Of a DNA stretch of 64,000 nt, positions 36,910 to 45,667 are shown piece by piece. Position numbers and translations under genes: made by a program. Origin of the DNA: Pleomorphomonas sp. PLEO. Lineage in GTDB: Bacteria; Pseudomonadota; Alphaproteobacteria; Rhizobiales; Pleomorphomonadaceae. Every line of letters starts with the position of its first letter. Position 1 is the first letter of the stretch. The stretch spans positions 4,958,001 to 5,022,000 of the forward strand of contig NZ_CP166625.1 in NCBI RefSeq assembly GCF_041320595.1, read 5' to 3'. Under the pieces are notes generated by a model. It did no database searches. It was not told the DNA's origin and was given only the letters and a program-made list of their open reading frames with translations.

Positions 36910-37737
36910 ATGGCCGCTGCCCCCGCGATCCGGCTTGCCGGCATCGGAAAGACGTTCGCCACCGAATCCGGTGGCTCCGTAACGGCGCTCGCCGATGTCG
37001 ACCTTGAAGTGGCGGTCGGCGAGTTCGTCGCGCTGATCGGCCCATCGGGCTGCGGCAAGAGCACGATCCTGCGGCTCGTCGCCGGCCTCGATCAGCCGAG
37101 CGACGGCTCGGTGATGGTCCACGGCGGCGATCCGGAGGCCCTCAGCCGTGCCCACAAGTTAGGCTTTGCGTTCCAAGACGCGGCCTTGCTGCCATGGCTC
37201 GACGTCAGCAACAACATCGCCATGTCCTTCCGCCTCGCCGGCGTCGAGAAAAACATGGACCGCGTAGCGGAACTCATCGATCTCGTCGGCTTGACCGGCT
37301 TCGAGCAGGCGCGACCAGATGAACTGTCGGGAGGCATGCGTCAGCGTGTGGCCATCGCCCGTGCCTTGGCTCTCAAACCGGAGGTGTTGCTTCTCGACGA
37401 GCCGTTCGGGGCACTGGATGCCGTGACGCGACGGCAAATGAACCTCGAGCTGCAACGCATTTGGAGCGCCACGAAGACGACGACACTCCTCGTCACGCAT
37501 GCCGTCGATGAGGCGCTGTTTCTTGCCGACCGTGTCCTGATCATGAGTTCGCGGCCCGGTCGCATCGCCGAAGCAGTAGCGGTGCCCTTCGGTCGGCCGC
37601 GCGCGCCGGCGCTCCTGCGTGAGTTGGCTTTCCATAAGCTGGAGGACGAGCTGACGGCGGCGCTTATTCCAGATGCGAATGACGATGCCATGGAGGTTTT
37701 CGAGAAAGACATCTTGCCCCCAATATCGGACAGATGA
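36910..37737 (+). CDS. ABC transporter ATP-binding protein, SsuB/TauB/NrtD type (orphan)
   Basis: A 275-residue ATPase of the nitrate/sulfonate/taurine importer family. Walker A GPSGCGKSTI (about 43-52), Q-loop FQDAALLPWL, signature LSGGMRQRVAIARAL and Walker B VLLLDEPFGALDAVTRRQM are intact. A perfect GGAGG lies before the ATG. The matching permease and binding protein are not adjacent: upstream is DUF1349, downstream is tRNA-Pro. It may serve a transporter encoded elsewhere. Confidence 0.9.
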   Translation: MAAAPAIRLAGIGKTFATESGGSVTALADVDLEVAVGEFVALIGPSGCGKSTILRLVAGLDQPSDGSVMVHGGDPEALSRAHKLGFAFQDAALLPWLDVSNNIAMSFRLAGVEKNMDRVAELIDLVGLTGFEQARPDELSGGMRQRVAIARALALKPEVLLLDEPFGALDAVTRRQMNLELQRIWSATKTTTLLVTHAVDEALFLADRVLIMSSRPGRIAEAVAVPFGRPRAPALLRELAFHKLEDELTAALIPDANDDAMEVFEKDILPPISDR

Positions 37738-37871
37738 GGAACATCCTCCGGGACTTTTCCGGGATTTTTGTCCCGAACCATCCCAGAAAACACCGTTTGT
37801 CCCCGATCCACAAATCGTTCGCTCTTGCCTCTCGCGCCGGAAGTGGCTAGGAAACCACTACGTTTTGGTCG

Positions 37872-37948
<77 letters not shown>

Positions 37949-38013
37949 AACGGCGGCCCTCGATCGCGGACCCGCGGGCGCGGGCCGAACGGCGACAGAG
38001 GAGAAGGGCCACC

Positions 38014-38319
38014 ATGACGGCGCGAATCTATAAGCCTGCCAAGACCGCCATGCAGTCGGGACGCGGCCGCACGGAATGCTGGCTGCTGGAATTCGAGCCC
38101 GAAAGACCCAAGAGCATCGAGCCTCTGATGGGCTACACTTCGTCCGGCGACATGCGCCAGCAGGTGCGTCTTTCCTTCGACACCCGGGAAGAGGCGATCG
38201 CTTATGCCGTGCGCGAGGGCCTCGCCTATCAGGTGATGGAGCCCAAGGAACGAACGCCGAAGAAGCTTTCCTATTCGGACAATTTCAAGTTCTCCAAGGC
38301 GGAAACCTGGACGCATTGA
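38014..38319 (+). CDS. NDUFS4-like complex I accessory subunit (ETC complex I subunit family)
   Basis: A 101-residue homologue of the mitochondrial 18-kDa subunit NDUFS4, an accessory subunit of NADH:ubiquinone oxidoreductase found in alphaproteobacteria. Landmarks are MTARIYKPAKTAMQSGRGRT at the start, WLLEFEPERPKSIEPLMGYTSSGDM and the basic C-terminal segment PKKLSYSDNFKF. GAGGAG lies before the ATG. It lies alone between tRNA-Pro and tRNA-Arg, away from the nuo genes, a placement common in this group. Confidence 0.94.
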   Translation: MTARIYKPAKTAMQSGRGRTECWLLEFEPERPKSIEPLMGYTSSGDMRQQVRLSFDTREEAIAYAVREGLAYQVMEPKERTPKKLSYSDNFKFSKAETWTH

Positions 38320-38341
38320 CGCGCCCGCCGGCCATTTCGAT

Positions 38342-38418
38342 GGCTCCATAGCTCAGCTGGATAGAGCAGCCGCCTTCTAAGCGGCAGGTCGCAGGTTCGA
38401 GCCCTGCTGGAGTCGCCA
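38342..38418 (+). tRNA. tRNA-Arg (anticodon TCT)
   Basis: A 77-nt cloverleaf: acceptor GGCTCCA with TGGAGTC (one G-T pair), D arm AGCTC...GAGC, anticodon stem CCGCC/GGCGG-like around CTTCTAA with anticodon TCT, T arm GGTTCGAGCC, discriminator G and encoded CCA. It borders an accessory-looking patch. Confidence 0.96.
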
Positions 38419-38452
38419 TTTTCTCATCCGCGCAATAAGTCGCGAAACTAAA

Positions 38453-38469
38453 CGCAATAAATGCGGAAC
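38453..38469 (+). repeat. 17-bp inverted repeat, left copy
   Basis: CGCAATAAATGCGGAAC recurs as an exact reverse complement at 40015-40031. It lies 35 bp after the tRNA-Arg gene. A partial copy of its first eight bases (CGCAATAA) is at 38431. The pair brackets the methyltransferase and GNAT genes. Confidence 0.7.
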
Positions 38470-38509
38470 AGGCCTGCGAAAAACTCCAGTCGGAAGCGCG
38501 TAGCCGCAC

Positions 38510-39280
38510 TCAGGATCTCGGCTTCCTACAGACGGCTCCGATCCACGGCAACGCGAAAAAGAAGCGGCCTTGAGCAACGTCGGCAGTCAAACGGCTAGCC
38601 CAATGACTAACATCCTCATCGCTGATGCCGAGATCGGGAGCAAGATCGACCAACCAACGGATATAGTCTCCAGCGTAAGTGCCTGGAGAGAGATCGAAGT
38701 CCACGAACAACCTGGCTTCAATATTCACTGAGGCAAAGCCTGCGTTGGTAACCAAACCAGGTAGCAGACGCCCCATCCGTCCCTCAACCGCATCCTGCCA
38801 AGCCTGCTTGTGGTCCGCAAAGCCGTGAACTAAGCGCCTGGTCATGTCACGATCTTCGCTCGCTAAGATGATGCCGTCGAAGTCATGATGGCCGAGAAGC
38901 AATCTTCCCCCCGGTTTCAGGAGACGCTTGGCCTCGGTGACCAACGCTTCGCGCTCGTTCACGCACTCAATGACATTCTGACATAACACGGCATCAAATT
39001 GCCCATCGTGGAATGGCGCAGCCAAAACATCCGCCTGCACGAGTTCCAATCGTTTATCGTTGATGTCACGGGCGAACCTGCTTGCCACTTCCGCAAGCGG
39101 CTGGGCCATCTGATCCAGCCCTACGACCTTGCCGCCATCACCGACAGCATCGAGCATCGCCGCTAATGATCTCCCGGTGCCACAGCCGAGATCTAGGACA
39201 TAGTTGCCGCTCTTGATCTCGCAAAGCTCGACTAGCATCTCGTGAAAGTGGGCGGTGTCCCATCTCTGAGAAGTATGCAT
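38510..39280 (-). CDS. Class I SAM-dependent methyltransferase
   Basis: A 256-residue methyltransferase of UbiE/BioC-like fold. The SAM-binding glycine loop is VLDLGCGTGRSLAAM (about residues 28-42), with the acidic GLDQM after strand 2, QADVLAAPF and FDAVLCQNVIECV. The C-terminal part (about 150-250) is specific and its substrate is unknown. It lies in a patch with lower GC and odd intergenic sequence next to tRNA-Arg, which hints at lateral acquisition. Confidence 0.87.
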   Translation of the reverse strand: MHTSQRWDTAHFHEMLVELCEIKSGNYVLDLGCGTGRSLAAMLDAVGDGGKVVGLDQMAQPLAEVASRFARDINDKRLELVQADVLAAPFHDGQFDAVLCQNVIECVNEREALVTEAKRLLKPGGRLLLGHHDFDGIILASEDRDMTRRLVHGFADHKQAWQDAVEGRMGRLLPGLVTNAGFASVNIEARLFVDFDLSPGTYAGDYIRWLVDLAPDLGISDEDVSHWASRLTADVAQGRFFFALPWIGAVCRKPRS

Positions 39281-39347
39281 CCATAATCCTCAATATTGGC
39301 TGGTTACCACATCAGAAGCTGCGATGCTTCCAAGACATAAACGATGT

Positions 39348-39893
39348 CTACCGCCCAGTCTTCAAGTTCGGGGCCAGCTCGGGAAGGACCATGCGGGTGT
39401 CCTGAATGACCTCACCGTTCTTGATGGTGCAGCCCTGCCCAACAGGAACGAAGCCTCGACGCGCGTAGAATTGATCAGCTCCGGCTGCCGCCTTCAGGCA
39501 GGTGATACCGGCACTTTCCGCTGCCGCATCCTTGCGACAGGCGTCGAGAAGAAGCGATCCCACGCCAAGACCCTGTGAGTCAGGATGGACAAAGAGCGAA
39601 AGTAGTTCGCTATCTTGCCAAGACGCGAAGCCGATAACGCGCCCGTCGGCCTCCGCGACGAAGAAATTCTCGCCCCCGTTCGCAGCATTAATGTAGCCGG
39701 CTGGCGTCCTGCCCTTCATCCATGCGGCGATCTGCTCCTGTGTATAATGCGACGCAAGAGTTCGTGTCAGGCACGCGCAATGGATTTCATGAATCTCGTC
39801 GGCATCTCTATCAACCATTTGACGGACAACAACGCGCAATTCGCGGTGTGAACGCCCAATCCGCAAATCCAAGTGCAAATCAGGGTCGCCCAT
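39348..39893 (-). CDS. GNAT-family N-acetyltransferase
   Basis: A 181-residue acetyltransferase. The acetyl-CoA loop LFVHPDSQGLGVGSLLLDACR (about 98-118) is the GNAT motif A with QGxGxG form, and QFYARRGFVPVGQG is motif B. The ATG at 39893 is preferred; the frame is open to a GTG at 39941. The substrate is unknown. With the adjacent methyltransferase it lies between the two arms of the 17-bp inverted repeat. Confidence 0.85.
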   Translation of the reverse strand: MGDPDLHLDLRIGRSHRELRVVVRQMVDRDADEIHEIHCACLTRTLASHYTQEQIAAWMKGRTPAGYINAANGGENFFVAEADGRVIGFASWQDSELLSLFVHPDSQGLGVGSLLLDACRKDAAAESAGITCLKAAAGADQFYARRGFVPVGQGCTIKNGEVIQDTRMVLPELAPNLKTGR

Positions 39894-40295
39894 ATCCAAA
39901 GGCCCTTCTGATCGATCAAAACGAGAAAATTCCTTGCCCACAATTTGGAATCATTCCTCAAGGGCGGTTAGCCAGCAAGTGCCGTTTCACACTTTTTGCG
40001 TTTGGGTGTCTCCAGTTCCGCATTTATTGCGCCCAATTGCAGAATTTTTGCGTGACCGGAGTACACGCTATTAAAATCAAACGGTTGCCAGTTTCGCGAC
40101 CTCTTGCATTGATGAAAACTTTCGCGCGCTAAACGTAACTCATTGCAATGATTTTGTATTTTCCAAATTAGCACGAGGTCTTTACGACATCGCAACCAAG
40201 AAAGCCGATCCCTTTGTGAGATCGGAGCCATGCGTTTTGATTGCGTATTGACTCGAAACATCCCCAGTGGTTGTGTCATGCTGGGCTCCACGGGG
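39894..40295. other. Non-coding stretch between GNAT and lipoprotein genes
   Basis: About 400 bp, visibly more AT-rich than the rest of the window, with no open frame that looks coding. It holds the right copy of the 17-bp inverted repeat (40015-40031). The GNAT and lipoprotein promoters must both lie here. Confidence 0.6.
40015..40031 (-). repeat. 17-bp inverted repeat, right copy
   Basis: GTTCCGCATTTATTGCG is the exact reverse complement of 38453-38469. The similarity does not extend beyond 17 bp. Confidence 0.7.
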
Positions 40296-41015
40296 ATGGG
40301 TGATATCTTGAAGTGCTATTCAGTATCGGCTGCGGCTTGTGTCGCGGCTTTGCTTTTGTCCGGCTGCGTTACAGTCGAGAAGTCTTCTTTTGCAAAACAA
40401 GCCGGACAGGAAGTGCTTGTCCGCTCGGGGCGTGACGCTATTCTCTCCCAAACGGGATCAACACAGCTCATTGTCGCGCCCGTATCTCGTACGCAACAGA
40501 TGCCGAGGCCAACTTATGTGGCGCTGATCCGGAATGTTGGTTCCAAGCCCGTCACGTTACGGTATTCGGATATCTCCGTAATTCAGACCGATACCGGAAA
40601 GCCGCTCAAGGTCTGGACCGTTGATCAACTGCAATCGGAAGCCAGAGGGCAAGCATTCGCTCTGGCGCTTATCGGTGGGCTAGCCGGTGCTGCTGGTGGA
40701 TATTCGTCCGGCTCGGGCACGGTGAATGGTTATCACTACAGCTACAGTGGATATAACTCAGCCGCCGGCTCGGCTCTCGCGAGCGAGAACATCAGATCGG
40801 CTACACTTGAGGGCGAGCTAAACGTCGCGGCCCTCGAAAACAACATGCTGATGGATAACACAATCCTGCCGGGCGAGTCATATGGCGGCGCATTCGTTTT
40901 TGATGCCGCCAAGGTGAATAAGCTCTCTGACCCGAAGCAGTACACGATAAACTTCAAGATCGGGACCGACGTTCATAAAATACAGCTGAGCGTAACCAAA
41001 GAAAAAGTTCAGTAG
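40296..41015 (+). CDS. Putative outer-membrane lipoprotein of unknown function
   Basis: A 239-residue protein with a lipoprotein signal peptide: hydrophobic core and lipobox LLSGC with Cys24. A Gly/Ser/Tyr-rich segment (about residues 125-165, including GGLAGAAGGYSSGSGTVNGYHYSYSGY) interrupts a beta-rich body. The start is uncertain: ATGs at 40230, 40278 and 40296 and a TTG at 40308 (with GGTGAT just before it) are all in frame. I do not recognise the family. It lies in the accessory patch after tRNA-Arg. Confidence 0.72.
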   Translation: MGDILKCYSVSAAACVAALLLSGCVTVEKSSFAKQAGQEVLVRSGRDAILSQTGSTQLIVAPVSRTQQMPRPTYVALIRNVGSKPVTLRYSDISVIQTDTGKPLKVWTVDQLQSEARGQAFALALIGGLAGAAGGYSSGSGTVNGYHYSYSGYNSAAGSALASENIRSATLEGELNVAALENNMLMDNTILPGESYGGAFVFDAAKVNKLSDPKQYTINFKIGTDVHKIQLSVTKEKVQ

Positions 41016-41350
41016 CCACAGCTTCATGTAATTGAATCTCATAATATTTCGGCGTCGAGTGTAGAACCCCTTCGGCGCCGAAGCTGTTATTTTCGAAGCC
41101 GAAACCCCATTGTTAAATAATGGCGCTGCTGTGTTGATATTTCAAAGCAATCGCCCCCGAACTCGTAATCGGAAAAGCCACGCTTGCGGTTCGTGGCTTG
41201 CATAACAAGGCGCCGACAAAATTCATCGACATCGCCTACCCCCTCCTGGGTCCGCAACTCCGCACGATCGCCTTGCCGCCGCCGCTTTTACAAGCAAGAT
41301 GAAATAAGCCATAAAAGCATAGGCGCGGAACCGTCGCAGGAGCGGACCTC
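41016..41350. other. 335-bp non-coding stretch with two hairpins
   Basis: Between the lipoprotein and VanZ genes. It holds the 14-bp palindrome CTTCGGCGCCGAAG at about 41071 followed by a T-rich tract (probable terminator of the lipoprotein gene) and an 8-bp stem AAGCCACG/CGTGGCTT at 41175-41199. No convincing gene was seen. Confidence 0.5.
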
Positions 41351-41725
41351 ATGGATGCAGGACATGTCGGGCGGCGGCTTTTCCAAGCGGCGGGCGTCAT
41401 CTGTCTTGCGACAATAGCGGTGCTGTCCGTTCTGCCGGGTGCCGATCGACCGCATGTCTTTGGCTCGGGCAACGTCGAACATCTGATCGCCTACGCAGGT
41501 GCGGCGTTCTTTGCCTCGTCTCTGCCAGGTTTGCGCGGATGGCGAATCGTTCTGGTGCTTTCGGTGGCGTCGCTGACGTTCGAAGGCCTGCAAATGTTCA
41601 TTCCGGGCCGAAGCCCCGGCCTCGACAACTGGCTCGCCTCAACGCTCGGCGCGCTTATCGGCTTGGCTTTTGCCCGCGCCTTTGCCACCGTCGCCCGGAC
41701 GACCGTTTCCATCGCCTCGCGCTGA
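41351..41725 (+). CDS. VanZ-like membrane protein
   Basis: A 124-residue integral membrane protein with four predicted helices. The VanZ-family pattern is present: LSVLPGADRP after helix 1, HLIAYAGAAFFASSL, then FEGLQMFIPGRSPGLDNWLASTLGALIGL. VanZ-like proteins are widespread and mostly of unknown role; teicoplanin resistance is known only for the enterococcal member. AGGAGCGG precedes the ATG. It is convergent with the DeoR-family gene, 3 bp apart. Confidence 0.88.
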   Translation: MDAGHVGRRLFQAAGVICLATIAVLSVLPGADRPHVFGSGNVEHLIAYAGAAFFASSLPGLRGWRIVLVLSVASLTFEGLQMFIPGRSPGLDNWLASTLGALIGLAFARAFATVARTTVSIASR

Positions 41726-41728
41726 GCC

Positions 41729-42505
41729 TCAGCTCGCCGTCACCAGCTCCACGCCGGACTGGCGGAGGGCCGCCGCAAGCTTTTCTGGCGGTGCTGAGTC
41801 GGTGACGAGCACATCCACGTCCCGCCATGGCGCGTAACGCGATGGGAAGATGGCGTCGAACTTGGAATGGTCGGCGACCACAACGCACTTGGCCGCCCTC
41901 GCCACCATAGCCGTGTATACGGCGCCGCATTCGAGCAGCGCTTCGGACGGCCCATCGGCCGCGAGGCCCGAAGCGCCGGTGATGGCGTAATCAGCGTAGA
42001 AATTGCCGAGGAAGGAGACCGTGTGCACACCGACGGTGGCGCCTTCGCTGGCGTGATAATCGCCGGGCAGCATCAGGACCTTGATGGTCGGATTGAACGC
42101 CAGAACGGTCGCCACGCCGAAGGAATGGGTGATGACGGTGATGTTTTTCATTTCGACTGCGATGCGGCGAGCGACATGGACAGTGGTGGCACCCGACCCG
42201 ATCATCAGCACATGGCCGTCGCCGATCACCTTCAGCGCGGCACGCGCCATGCGCTGGCGCTCTTCGACGAACAGCCGATGGCGCTCGGTAACCGACGGCT
42301 CGCTGGACAGCGGCCGGACGGCGCCGCCATAGGTGCGATTGAGCAGCCCCTGCGTCGTCAGTTCGTCGAGATCGCGACGGATGGTCTCGGTGGAGACGGC
42401 GAGACGGCGAGCAAGTTCAGCGACGCGAAGCGACGGACTCGAATCCAGCTCGGCCAGGATCTGCGTCTGCCGCGATGATTTGGTCCGTTTCATGCTGCGC
42501 GCCAT
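41729..42505 (-). CDS. DeoR/GlpR-family transcriptional repressor
   Basis: A 258-residue regulator. The N-terminal winged helix (about 12-65) has the DeoR signature RVAELARRLAVSTETIRRDLDELTTQGLLNRTYGGA, and the C-terminal ISOCOT-like sensor has VLMIGSGATTVHVARRI for phosphosugar binding. It is close to the PotABCD-like transporter operon and separated from it by a tandem repeat. CAACA/TGTTG palindromes upstream of the transporter, SDR and kinase genes are candidate operators. Confidence 0.9.
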   Translation of the reverse strand: MARSMKRTKSSRQTQILAELDSSPSLRVAELARRLAVSTETIRRDLDELTTQGLLNRTYGGAVRPLSSEPSVTERHRLFVEERQRMARAALKVIGDGHVLMIGSGATTVHVARRIAVEMKNITVITHSFGVATVLAFNPTIKVLMLPGDYHASEGATVGVHTVSFLGNFYADYAITGASGLAADGPSEALLECGAVYTAMVARAAKCVVVADHSKFDAIFPSRYAPWRDVDVLVTDSAPPEKLAAALRQSGVELVTAS

Positions 42506-42605
42506 TGTCCCGTTTGGCGATCCGGCTCAGCACCGATTCGACCATCCCCTTGTTTAGCCAGGTTTTCAGGTGGAGGTGACAGCGGTCAAGGCGTCTTATT
42601 GTCCG

Positions 42606-42785
42606 CCTCAATCGCCAGCGGCCTCCGGCCTTGGCTTTCGCGCTCCGCGCGGGCGCCGCTTGGCGCCGGAAGCCGCAGTCGCGGCTTCAGCTTTCTTTGG
42701 ACCTCAGTCGCCGGCGGCCTCCGGCCTTGGCTTTCGCGCTCCGCGCGGGCGCCGCTTGGCGCCGGAAGCCGCAGTCGCGGCTTCA
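42606..42785. repeat. Two tandem copies of an 84-bp hairpin-forming repeat
   Basis: Units at 42606-42689 and 42702-42785 differ at about two positions and are offset by 96 bp. Each unit is an imperfect palindrome with nested hairpins: GAAGCCGC-AGTC-GCGGCTTC (42669-42688 in copy 1) and GGCGCC-GCTT-GGCGCC. The second copy ends in the stop codon of the permease gene, so the repeat also forms the 3' end of that transcript. It resembles dispersed REP/BIME-type elements. Confidence 0.75.
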
Positions 42786-43601
42786 TCCCTCTCTCGCACG
42801 GAGGTCGGCGCGTCGCCGCAGGAGAACGCGGATGAGTCCGCCACCCAGGAGAAGCGCCGCCGCCGTCAGCGTGCTCATGGTGCCGAGCGCCGGCACCATC
42901 GGCGTATAGCCAGCCACCATCTTGGAATAGAGCCATTTCGGAATCGTCGAGTCGGCACCGGCGGTATAGAGCGACAGCGGGAAATTGCCCCAGGACAGCA
43001 AGAAGGCGAACAGCGCGCCCGACCAGATGCCCGGCCACAGAATTGGCAGCGTCACCGTACGAAGCGTGAAAAGACGCGATGCGCCGAGATCGCTCGCCGC
43101 CTCCTCCAGAACCGGATCGAAACTGAACACCTGGATGGCGATCACCAGCGTTACCACCGGCACGATCCAGACGAGATGGGCGACGACGGCCGTCTTCCAA
43201 CTGGGGCTGATGCCGAGCGCGTTGAACCAAAGTAGCAGTGCCAGGCCAAGCACAGGCTGAGGGAAGAAGATCGGCAGCAGCAGCAGGCGCTGGAAGGCAC
43301 GGCGCCCCTTCCAGGGATAGCGGGCAAAGGCGAGCGCGCCGAAAAAGGCGAAGAGAACGCTGAGAACGGTGACGATCAGGGCGATCAGCACCGAGTTCTG
43401 CACCAGGACCTGAATTTCAAAGGAATCCCAAGTCTTTCCCCACCACTCGGTGGAGAAGACTTTGACGGGGAAGGCGAAGTATCGTCCCTTGGAAAGGCCG
43501 GCCAGCGCGCCGCAGGCGATCGGCAGGTAGATCGCCAGCACGACGAAGGTGGTCCAGGCGCGGATGAGGAAATGAGTTCGGGTGCGTCCGACAGTCTGCA
43601 T
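42783..43601 (-). CDS. ABC transporter permease, PotC-like
   Basis: A 272-residue inner membrane permease with six helices. The EAA loop region ASDLGASRLFTLRTVTLPILWPGI (about 175-198) matches the spermidine/putrescine family. It is the fourth gene of the PotD-PotA-PotB-PotC-like operon, 3 bp after the PotB-like gene. The stop codon lies within the 84-bp repeat. Imported compounds are probably amines, but substrate specificity comes from the binding protein. Confidence 0.92.
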   Translation of the reverse strand: MQTVGRTRTHFLIRAWTTFVVLAIYLPIACGALAGLSKGRYFAFPVKVFSTEWWGKTWDSFEIQVLVQNSVLIALIVTVLSVLFAFFGALAFARYPWKGRRAFQRLLLLPIFFPQPVLGLALLLWFNALGISPSWKTAVVAHLVWIVPVVTLVIAIQVFSFDPVLEEAASDLGASRLFTLRTVTLPILWPGIWSGALFAFLLSWGNFPLSLYTAGADSTIPKWLYSKMVAGYTPMVPALGTMSTLTAAALLLGGGLIRVLLRRRADLRAREG

Positions 43602-43604
43602 GGC

Positions 43605-44483
43605 TCAGCGCTTTCCGAGGATCTTATCAAGGTCGAGCCGGGCCATGGCGGAGAGCGCCAGACCGGAGACGATGAGAACGAGAATGAGGGCAAGCGCCGA
43701 TCCCATCGGCCAGTTCTGGGCGTAGGTGAAGGCCACCTCGATGTCCTGGGTGATGGTGATCACCGACTGTCCGCCGAGGATCTTGGCTTCGGCTACAGCG
43801 CCAGCCGCCAACACAAAGGTGAGCAGCGCGCCGATCAGGATGCCGGGCATGGCGAGCGGCAACTCGATCTCCCGCCAGATCATCAAGCGCCCTGCTCCGA
43901 GGTCGCTGGCGGCGTCGACAAGATCCTTCGGGATCATGGCAATACCAAGCGTCATCGGGAACAGCATGAACGGCAGGTAGACGTAGACCATGCCGAACAG
44001 CGTGATGCCCGGCGTGTAAAGCAGCTCAGGCCCGCCGGAAAAGCCGAACCATTTCAAGGCTCCGTCGAGCACACCGTTCTTGATGAAGAACAGCACCCAG
44101 CCATACAGGCGCACGTTCTCGGAGACGAACAGTGGAAAGACGAACAGGACCGACACCAGACCGGACCACTTGCCGAACACCTTGTTGAGGCCGAAGGCGA
44201 TCGGGTAGCAGATGACGAGCAGGATAGCGACGCAGGCGAAGGCGAGCGCCAGCGACCAGACGAAAGACGTCCAGACGGTGTTGTTGGGGTCGAAGATCGC
44301 CGAAAGGTTTTCAAGCGTGAAAGAGCGGAAAACCTCGAAGCTCTTGGGCGTTGCGAAGGCATAGGCGGCGACGGTCAGAAGCGGGGCAAGGAAGCCGGCA
44401 ATCAGGAGCAAAAGCACCGGCAGCGACGCCCGTAAGCCGGGTGACAGCTTCGGCCCGGGCGCGGAAAGGGAGGCGTCTGCCAT
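43605..44483 (-). CDS. ABC transporter permease, PotB-like
   Basis: A 292-residue permease with six predicted helices; the EAA loop VDAASDLGAGRLMIWREIELPLAMPG (about 190-215) is clear. It follows the ATPase gene by one base and precedes the PotC-like gene by 3 bp, so translation is likely coupled. It forms the heterodimeric channel of a spermidine/putrescine-type importer. Confidence 0.92.
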   Translation of the reverse strand: MADASLSAPGPKLSPGLRASLPVLLLLIAGFLAPLLTVAAYAFATPKSFEVFRSFTLENLSAIFDPNNTVWTSFVWSLALAFACVAILLVICYPIAFGLNKVFGKWSGLVSVLFVFPLFVSENVRLYGWVLFFIKNGVLDGALKWFGFSGGPELLYTPGITLFGMVYVYLPFMLFPMTLGIAMIPKDLVDAASDLGAGRLMIWREIELPLAMPGILIGALLTFVLAAGAVAEAKILGGQSVITITQDIEVAFTYAQNWPMGSALALILVLIVSGLALSAMARLDLDKILGKR

Positions 44484-44484
44484 C

Positions 44485-45591
44485 TCAGCCTCCCACCACG
44501 ATAGCGTTCTCGGCGTCCCAACCGATGATCACGTCGCCATCACCCTTCCAGGCGGCGGCGCGCGGCACCTCGACGAGGAAGGTGCGGCCGGTCCGGCTCC
44601 TCACCTGATATTGCAGGCGCGAGCCGAGCGAATACTCATTGAAAATGCTGCCGGATAACGTGTTGTCGGCACCGACGCCGCCGGTAACGAAGCGCATGTA
44701 TTCGGGACGGATGACGACGCTGGCTTCGTCGCCATCGATGGAAACCCCTGGCGCCACCGCTACCGGCTTGCCGTCTTTGCGCACCCAGCCGCTTTCGGCA
44801 CGGCGGATTGGCACGATGTTCACCTCGCCGAAGAATTCGGCAACGAACCGATCGGCCGGCGTCGAGTAGATTTGCTCGGGCGTACCGATCTGCACCACCT
44901 TGCCGGCTCGCATGACGCCGATGCGATCGGACATCACCATCGCCTCTTCAAGCGAGTGGGTGATGTAGACGAATGTCTTGCCGCTTTCGCGGTGCAGATC
45001 CTTGAGCTCCTTTTCCAGGAGCTTCTTGAGTTTATAGTCCAGTGCGGACAGCGGTTCGTCGAAGAACAGAACGTCGGGGTCGTAAGCGAAGGCGCGCGCC
45101 AGTGCCACACGCTGCTTCTCGCCACCCGAGCAAAGCATGACATTCTTGGAATAATAGTCTTCCGGCAGGCGCACCTTGGCCATCAGTTCAAGCGCCCGCT
45201 TGCGCCGCTCGTCAGCCGCCATCTTACGGACACGCAAGGGAAATTCGATATTGTCGCCCACCGTCATATGCGGGAAAAGCGCCAAGGACTGAAAGACAAG
45301 ACAGGTGGGCCGGCGGTTGGACGGCACATCGTTGATCAGCTCGCCGCGTAGTGTGATGTAGCCATCGCTGGGGCTCTCCAGACCGGCCAGCATCCTGAGC
45401 AGCGTTGTCTTGCCTGAGCCGGACGGGCCGACAATGGTGACGAACTCGCCTTCTTCGATATCGAGGCTGATGCCGTCGACCGCGGCGAAGCCGTCAAACA
45501 CCTTGCGGACGTCGACGAGCTGCAGCACCGGCCGTGGCGTTTTCGAAGCGGCGGGCGAATCGGACACGGGAGAGGCGGCGACAGACGACAT
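44485..45591 (-). CDS. ABC transporter ATP-binding protein, PotA-like
   Basis: A 368-residue ATPase. Walker A is GPSGSGKTTLLRMLAG (about 63-78), the signature is LCSGGEKQRVALARAFAYDP (variant with Cys before SGG), Walker B DVLFFDEPLSALDYKL, and a C-terminal TOBE domain (about 260-365). The ATG at 45591 is chosen because the 128 extra codons upstream overlap the binding-protein gene in another frame. It is the second gene of the operon. Confidence 0.92.
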   Translation of the reverse strand: MSSVAASPVSDSPAASKTPRPVLQLVDVRKVFDGFAAVDGISLDIEEGEFVTIVGPSGSGKTTLLRMLAGLESPSDGYITLRGELINDVPSNRRPTCLVFQSLALFPHMTVGDNIEFPLRVRKMAADERRKRALELMAKVRLPEDYYSKNVMLCSGGEKQRVALARAFAYDPDVLFFDEPLSALDYKLKKLLEKELKDLHRESGKTFVYITHSLEEAMVMSDRIGVMRAGKVVQIGTPEQIYSTPADRFVAEFFGEVNIVPIRRAESGWVRKDGKPVAVAPGVSIDGDEASVVIRPEYMRFVTGGVGADNTLSGSIFNEYSLGSRLQYQVRSRTGRTFLVEVPRAAAWKGDGDVIIGWDAENAIVVGG

Positions 45592-45667
45592 GGGCAAGCG
45601 ATCCTGAAAGCGTGACTTGAAAGGAGCCGTCCGCCACGTATGGCGGACGACCTGTTTGCATTGACGA

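Noticed and set aside
38342-38418. tRNA-Arg as a phage attachment site
   Set aside because: No integrase gene and no duplicated tRNA 3' end were found downstream, although the patch looks accessory.
41184-41417. Small coding frame before the VanZ gene
   Set aside because: Arg/Ser-rich translation without conserved pattern; the frame overlaps the VanZ start and a hairpin.
42606-42785. CRISPR array
   Set aside because: Only two long hairpin units, a 12-bp gap instead of a spacer, and no cas genes.
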